From Treponema sp. (GTDB lineage: Bacteria > Spirochaetota > Spirochaetia > Treponematales > Treponemataceae), in assembly GCA_031290005.1 (NCBI GenBank), contig JAITOJ010000010.1, forward strand, positions 1-9,262: 9,262 nt of DNA. The letters run 5' to 3'. The notes under the pieces are model-generated. The model made no database searches. It was not told the DNA's origin and saw nothing but the letters and a program-made list of their open reading frames with translations. This document shows, piece after piece, positions 6,126 through 9,262 of this stretch (positions within the stretch are counted from its first letter, which is position 1; each line of letters begins with the position of its first letter). The position numbers and the translations under genes were made by a program.

Positions 6126-6143
6126 GGAAAATGAAAAAAATGC

Positions 6144-6173
6144 TCTATCACCAGAAATTTGACACCTTCATCC
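6144..6173 (+). repeat. 30-nt direct repeat flanking the toxin-antitoxin pair, right copy
   Basis: This is the partner of 5160-5189. It lies inside the 5' end of the truncated lipoprotein gene, encoding LYHQKFDTFI. Confidence 0.75.
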
Positions 6174-6199
6174 GCACCTACGACGACGACACTCCTTCG

Positions 6200-6224
6200 G
6201 TGAACGCAAAGTGTGCCTGGCGCC
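6200..6224. repeat. AACGCAAAGTGTGCCTGGC repeat, copy 4 (inside a coding frame)
   Basis: This copy is translated within the truncated lipoprotein gene as VNAKCAWRH. The flanks GGTG and CGCC keep an outer inverted repeat, as in the terminator copy at 2851-2874. It shows that the element can occupy coding sequence. Confidence 0.6.
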
Positions 6225-6362
6225 ATATCTTGGTACTGACCGGCGCGTTTGCACTTACATTCGCGCTTATCGGTTGTGCTGGAAGCCCGGCCACGGTGGC
6301 CCCCGCCGATGAACTGGATGCCGCTATCCGGGAAACTTCGGATTATCTGAACACGCACCTTA

Positions 6363-7200
6363 TAGTAAAGCTACTAAATAAATATCAACTCAAATACTTA
6401 TAGATTGCAGTCTCAAGCAAGTCATACATTGGAGCGGTATCACGAAGCACCCTTTTCATATTCGCCCATGTCTTTTCAATCGGGTTAAAATCAGGCGAAT
6501 ACGGCGATAAAAATAACAAACGCACGCCGACTTTCTTGCAAATCTTTTCAAGATTGTTTTTCCGGTGAAACGATGCTCTGTCCATAATTATTGTTTCCCC
6601 TTTTTCAAGGGATGTTAATAAATTCCGTTCAAACCAGTCTTCAAATTTTTCTCCGTTCATTGTCCCCTGGTAGCATAAAGCCGCTATTTGCCGGACGCCT
6701 TCCTTGTCATGAATCTGCGCGGCGACCACATTAACTCAGGTGTTACTTCCGTCCGCGCTTGCAGTCTTCAACTTTCACGCCGCGCGGCGCTCTGCCAAAT
6801 TCCCTTTTTATATGCTTGTTTATCCCGCTTTCATCGACATAAACACGGTCTTCTTTCGGTATTTTATCAATTTCGTTTAAGTACTCCGGTCGTTTTTCTT
6901 CGGATTTCTCCGCATATGTAAAAGTTTTTTTTTACGTGTTATGCCGAGTTTGACAAACTTTTTCTGAACAGCCTGACGACAAACTCCAAGCTCCGCGGCA
7001 AATTCCCACAAATACCATTCGGGGTGGTTCCCAACCAGCTCGTTAAGCCTTTCTGTTGAAATTTTACCCTTATGCTCTTTGCGGTAGTTATATACAAAAT
7101 CTCCTGCCGTCACAAGCTGCTCTTTCCATTTGTAATAACTGCGGGCAGTTACTCCAAAAGCCTCATATACATCGGTGAATGTATGCGTGGTTAACTTCGG
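6363..7200 (-). mobile_element. IS630-family insertion sequence, decayed and lacking one end
   Basis: The left boundary is sharp. The lipoprotein-like sequence ends at TA (6361-6362) and is followed by TAGTAAAGCTACTAAAT, consistent with IS630/Tc1-mariner insertion at a TA dinucleotide. Inside is a transposase reading leftward and broken across three frames. The right boundary is unclear: transposase similarity fades near 7195, no inverted copy of the left end is found between 7180 and 7340, and the rest of the interrupted lipoprotein gene does not resume. A deletion or recombination after insertion probably removed the right end together with the remainder of the target gene. Confidence 0.75.
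6385..7200 (-). pseudogene. IS630-family DDE transposase, disrupted
   Basis: Three overlapping frames together give a near full-length transposase. Frame A (7200 to about 6925) has the helix-turn-helix region: HTFTDVYEAFGVTARSYYKW and EFAAELGVCRQAVQKKFVKL. Frame B (about 6924 to 6746) has YLNEIDKIP, VYVDESGI (first catalytic Asp) and FGRAPRGVKVEDCKRGRK. Frame C (about 6735 to 6385) has NVVAAQIHD, IIMDRASFHR (second Asp), LLFLSPYSPDFNPIEKTWAN (Glu) and ends IYKYLS. A to B needs one extra base in the nine-A run at 6925-6933 (minus-strand A). B to C requires removing a TAA at 6743-6745 and a one-base shift, and frame C itself has a TGA at 6736-6738. The N-terminal residues are missing behind a TAG at 7201-7203. 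It is inactive as it stands. Confidence 0.85.
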
Positions 7201-7309
7201 CTATGGTCATAATGTAGTTGGCTGATACTTCATCCAGCGCTTTGAGGAGGTTACGCTGGCGGGTGAAGGGGACGCCTTCGCCTAGCCGGACCGGTTCTTC
7301 AAACACCAT
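7163..7309 (-). CDS. Short orphan ORF of unknown function, probably truncated
   Basis: ATG at 7309 to TGA at 7163 gives 48 codons: MVFEEPVRLGEGVPFTRQRN, then LLKALDEVSANYIMTIAEVN, with the last eight residues reading into transposon-derived sequence in the wrong frame. The first 40 residues have a believable protein composition, and the ORF follows the aspartic protease gene (stop at 7347) by 37 nt in the same direction. There is no convincing ribosome binding site. It may be the 5' end of a gene cut off when the IS-side junction formed near 7190. No family is recognised. Confidence 0.35.
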   Translation of the reverse strand: MVFEEPVRLGEGVPFTRQRNLLKALDEVSANYIMTIAEVNHAYIHRCI

Positions 7310-7346
7310 TACACCACTGTCACAAAAGTATCAATTACGACCCAGC

Positions 7347-7760
7347 CTACCGTACATGGCGCACCCACTCATCGCCATGTGCGCCCTCAAGCTTCTGCTC
7401 CACAACGTTGACGTTCAGGTCCATTTGCTCCAGCGGGATGACGCCTAAAAGGGTGTCCTTAGCGTGAGGCAGGACAACCACCTCGCAGACAGCCTGCCGG
7501 TCTTTCCAGCGGATAGTAACCCACTCGGTATACGCACAGGTCTCGCGTTTGCCATTGCCTAGGGTAACTTCGCCGGTCTCCCTTATCGTGAGTCCCAGCT
7601 TCTGACGGGTCTTTTCGCTGATGACGATGTTAGTGGCCCCAGTGTCTACCACAGCGCGCAGCTTCGTCTGACGCATCTCAGACGCTTTGATGATGCCATG
7701 CTGGACATTTCCTTCATCCCATGTGTTTATCAGCGTGATTCTTTCTATCACTTCGCCCAT
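7347..7760 (-). CDS. Clan AA (retropepsin-like) aspartic protease
   Basis: This is a 137-residue protein. ATG at 7760 is chosen because GGAGG (7770-7766) sits 5 nt upstream; a longer in-frame start at 7802 lacks such a site and overlaps the probable promoter. The active-site motif is AVVDTGATNIVIS with D39-T40-G41, followed by a flap-like region (EVTLGNGKRETCAYTEW) and the hydrophobic-hydrophobic-Gly motif LLGVIPLEQMDL (L104-L105-G106). This is the layout of single-domain retroviral-type proteases, which are active as homodimers. Bacterial members of this size are common but their substrates are mostly unknown. There is no signal peptide, so it is likely cytoplasmic. A short unrecognised ORF follows in the same direction. 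It is not part of a retroelement here: no reverse transcriptase or gag-like gene is adjacent. Confidence 0.85.
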   Translation of the reverse strand: MGEVIERITLINTWDEGNVQHGIIKASEMRQTKLRAVVDTGATNIVISEKTRQKLGLTIRETGEVTLGNGKRETCAYTEWVTIRWKDRQAVCEVVVLPHAKDTLLGVIPLEQMDLNVNVVEQKLEGAHGDEWVRHVR

Positions 7761-7779
7761 AGATACCTCCGTGTCGTTA

Positions 7780-7809
7780 TTTATATCATTATTATACACC
7801 ATATATCAA
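7780..7809 (-). promoter_or_regulatory. Candidate promoter of the aspartic protease gene
   Basis: On the minus strand TTGATA (7809-7804) and TATAAA (7785-7780) are 18 nt apart. The predicted start near 7773 gives a very short leader that still includes GGAGG. A second -10-like TATAAT (7796-7791) has no good -35, so this region is a likely but not certain promoter. Confidence 0.4.
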
Positions 7810-7940
7810 CTCAGTAGCGGTCATGGTGTAGGCTGGACTACTGCTCCCTTGCAAAACCACTCTGTTGGCGGTATAGCCATCACTCGGTTTCGGTTTGATG
7901 ACCGCCGAAACCCCTCCTGCGTAACTTGTGCGTTAAGTTA
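7803..7940 (-). pseudogene. Coding remnant of unknown surface-type protein
   Basis: A minus-strand frame without stops, opening after a TAA near 7938 and closing at a TAA beside the protease promoter, encodes SYAGGVSAVIKPKPSDGYTA, then NRVVLQGSSSPAYTMTATEL and IYGV. The composition (SDGYTANRVVLQG, YTMTATEL) resembles the Ig-like or bacterial beta-repeat segments of large spirochaete surface proteins. It has no start codon with a ribosome site, so I take it as a leftover piece. The call is tentative. Confidence 0.3.
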
Positions 7941-7960
7941 AGCCCCCTTGCCAGAGGGCT
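7941..7960 (-). terminator. Possible terminator hairpin after the SUMF1-domain gene
   Basis: On the minus strand AGCCC-T-CT and AG-G-GGGCT pair around GGCA, giving about 7 bp with one internal mismatch, followed by TTAACTTAACG rather than a clean T run. It lies 64 nt after the stop of the 8024 gene. Weak support. Confidence 0.3.
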
Positions 7961-8023
7961 GTGTCTCACTATGAAGCCGCGTCCGTGCTGCCCGCCTTTT
8001 CCCTGCCGACCGCTTCCTAGACC

Positions 8024-9262
8024 TTACGACCCGGACCGCGCCACACGGAAGCCTACCATAGAACTGGCCGAGCCATAGGAATTCCGATAAACCAAACGCA
8101 GGTAAACTGAACTATTGTTATCAGTACTTCCACCCCGATGAACCTTGAGTGAACCCGTTGATGGACCTGTGGGATCGGTTACACTGCCGGTATCAATGGT
8201 TGCGTTGTACCAATCCCAGCACCACTCACAGACGTTCCCGCTCATATCAAACAATCCGAGGCTATTCCCCAGTTTTTCGCCCACCGGATGAGTCGTACTA
8301 CCGGAATCGCCGCCAGCACCATTAGAGAACCATGCATAATTGTTAAGAACAGATTCCGTATTGGTTCCTGCCCACTGATACGCATAATTTGTGGCCCCAA
8401 CGCCCCCGCGGGCGGCGTTCTCCCACTCGGCTTCGGTGGGCAGGCGGTAGCCGTTACTTGTTAGGGTCATCTCCGGATTGGTGGCGGCTGAGGTACTCCG
8501 TATCACGTTGCCTGAAGAGGTATACACCGGCGTTAGCCCCGTCAGTTCGCTGTAGGCGTTGCACCACACAATGATGTCTCCCCAGGTAATTGTGGTTACC
8601 GGTTTGGTCTTCCCCTCCGCGGTAGGCGCCCCAGTGGTTCCGGCGTTTCCTTCCATACCTGTACTAAAGGTATAGGGGTTTGTCGTCCGGTTGACTGCCC
8701 ACTGGCGCACGGTATACCACAGTTCGTAGGTGGTCTCATAAGTTGCCATGCTATAGACGCTCAAAGTTACCGTTCTGCCGGCGATAAATACGCCGGTATT
8801 AGTGTTGTATACATACGCACTGCTGCCGGTAATGGTTCCGGCGGGAATGGGTACGAGAACGGTTTGCACGGAGCGTATTTTCCCATCGGCATCCACATAA
8901 TAGTTGGTTGTACCGCTGGGCGTTACGGTGAACTTAAGTGCCGCCGCTTGTAATTGGGCCGCCGTGCCGCCAGTGCCGACGGTAAGCGCATTGACCGTTT
9001 CTGTTGCCGCAGGGTATGTTTGCGGCGTGAGTTTTGCCGCATACTCACTGCCGCTTGGCGTGAGCGTACCGTTTATGGTTATCTGCTTGGTGTTGGGGAG
9101 GTAGACATCGTTGTTCTGGGCTATGACGGCGCTGCCACTCATTGTGAAGGCACCACCGTTACTGCCATAATAAACCCCTCCGGCGGCGGAAGTTGCCGTG
9201 TTGCCGCTCATGGTTCCGCCGCTCATGGTGAAGGTGCCGGTGCTGCCGAAATAGACCCCGCC
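8024..9262 (-). CDS. Beta-repeat surface protein with C-terminal SUMF1 (FGE-sulfatase) domain, 3' part
   Basis: The frame is open to the window edge, so the start lies outside; at least 412 residues are visible. The first ~45 are glycine/serine repeats of the type GGVYxGSxGxFTMSG, as in right-handed beta-helix surface proteins. Counting from the in-frame Met at 9226, residues 48-130 are a low-complexity beta-rich part, and about 145-398 form an SUMF1/EgtB/PvdO-type domain: SVYSMATYETTYELWYTVRQ, ITWGDIIVWCNAYSELTGL, NGYRLPTEAEWENAARGG, NSLGLFDMSGNVCEWCWDWY, and a terminal VHRGG to GFRVARSGS. In the segment matching the active site of true formylglycine-generating enzymes the two catalytic cysteines are absent (Asn and Tyr occupy about those places), so it is probably a binding or structural module rather than an oxidase. 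The protein is likely exported and exposed on the cell surface; the export signal would be outside the window. Confidence 0.85.
   Translation of the reverse strand, partial: GGVYFGSTGTFTMSGGTMSGNTATSAAGGVYYGSNGGAFTMSGSAVIAQNNDVYLPNTKQITINGTLTPSGSEYAAKLTPQTYPAATETVNALTVGTGGTAAQLQAAALKFTVTPSGTTNYYVDADGKIRSVQTVLVPIPAGTITGSSAYVYNTNTGVFIAGRTVTLSVYSMATYETTYELWYTVRQWAVNRTTNPYTFSTGMEGNAGTTGAPTAEGKTKPVTTITWGDIIVWCNAYSELTGLTPVYTSSGNVIRSTSAATNPEMTLTSNGYRLPTEAEWENAARGGVGATNYAYQWAGTNTESVLNNYAWFSNGAGGDSGSTTHPVGEKLGNSLGLFDMSGNVCEWCWDWYNATIDTGSVTDPTGPSTGSLKVHRGGSTDNNSSVYLRLVYRNSYGSASSMVGFRVARSGS
9121..9262 (-). repeat. Glycine/serine-rich coding repeats (beta-helix type)
   Basis: The 5' part of the visible gene encodes repeated units: GGVYFGSTGTFTMSGG, a partial unit TMSGNTATSAA, then GGVYYGSNGGAFTMSGS. 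The DNA repeats too (ATGAGCGGC, revcomp GCCGCTCAT, recurs). The array enters from beyond the window edge, so its copy number is unknown. Such arrays can expand or contract by slippage or recombination. Confidence 0.65.

Larger units (their letters stand above)
6131..6403 (+). pseudogene. Truncated third copy of the CsgG/LpoB-type lipoprotein, cut by IS630
   Basis: From ATG 6131 (an alternative ATG at 6140 is in frame) the first 77 residues are gene-derived, followed by 13 residues read out of the insertion sequence to a stop at 6401-6403. From LVLTGAFAL onward it matches the 470 gene closely in DNA and protein: a lipobox (L46-I47-G48-C49), then GSPATVAPADELDAA and RETSDYLNTHL with only two substitutions. 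Similarity stops exactly at the TA at 6361-6362, equivalent to 628-629 in the intact gene. The first 30 residues differ from the intact gene and include YHQKFDTFIR and NAKCAW, the latter encoded by the AACGCAAAG repeat. A 30-residue polar leader before a lipoprotein signal is unusual, so the true start may be later. It is not expected to be functional. Confidence 0.8.

Noticed and set aside
8024..8590. SUMF1 domain as a working formylglycine-generating enzyme
   Set aside because: The paired cysteines needed for the oxidation are absent in the corresponding C-terminal segment, and the protein is built like a surface repeat protein.

Overview
The window looks like an accessory region of a spirochaete chromosome, most likely a termite-gut or similar Treponema. 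The clues are mid-range base composition, tandem secreted proteins carrying a GDTGPAGG / GFDDWFLPS C-terminal module, a surface-type SUMF1 (FGE-fold) protein with glycine-rich repeats, an IS630 relative, a PIN-type toxin-antitoxin pair, and many short palindromic intergenic repeats. The species assignment is inference from protein style; there is no rRNA or housekeeping gene to confirm it.

Layout. 1-366 is the 3' end of a + strand gene for a C-type-lectin-like domain. 470-1660 and 1757-2827 are tandem paralogues, each with an export signal, a CsgG/LpoB-like N-terminal domain, a Pro/Ala/Thr linker and an Lcl_C/DUF1566-like C-terminal domain. A clear intrinsic terminator follows at 2843-2880. 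Then come a single-pass membrane-anchored protein of unknown role (2987-4084) and a four-helix membrane protein (4277-4804). The latter has a near-consensus sigma70 promoter whose transcript should start on a stem-loop. 4814-5119 is a non-coding interval packed with nested inverted repeats. A PIN/VapC toxin and its antitoxin lie on the minus strand (5354-6087, ATGA overlap) between two 30-nt direct repeats. 6131-6403 is a third, truncated copy of the lipoprotein gene, cut at a TA dinucleotide by a decayed IS630-family element (6363 to about 7200) whose other end appears to be missing. Minus-strand genes fill the rest: a 48-codon orphan ORF, a retroviral-type (clan AA) aspartic protease (7347-7760), a coding remnant (7803-7940), and the 3' part of a large beta-repeat plus SUMF1-domain protein (8024 to the window end).

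How it fits together. The recurring theme is secreted or surface proteins with lectin-like or FGE-like C-terminal folds: C-type lectin, two Lcl_C proteins and SUMF1. These sit in a recombination-prone setting with gene duplication, an IS, a toxin-antitoxin module and dispersed repeats. These folds are known scaffolds for diversified ligand binding, including targets of diversity-generating retroelements, but no reverse transcriptase or template repeat is visible here. The most distinctive non-coding signals are the hairpin island at 4832-5119, the 31-nt 5'-end hairpin present twice, and a repeat built on AACGCAAAGTGTGCCTGGC that occurs four times and serves as part of a terminator in one place and as coding sequence in another.
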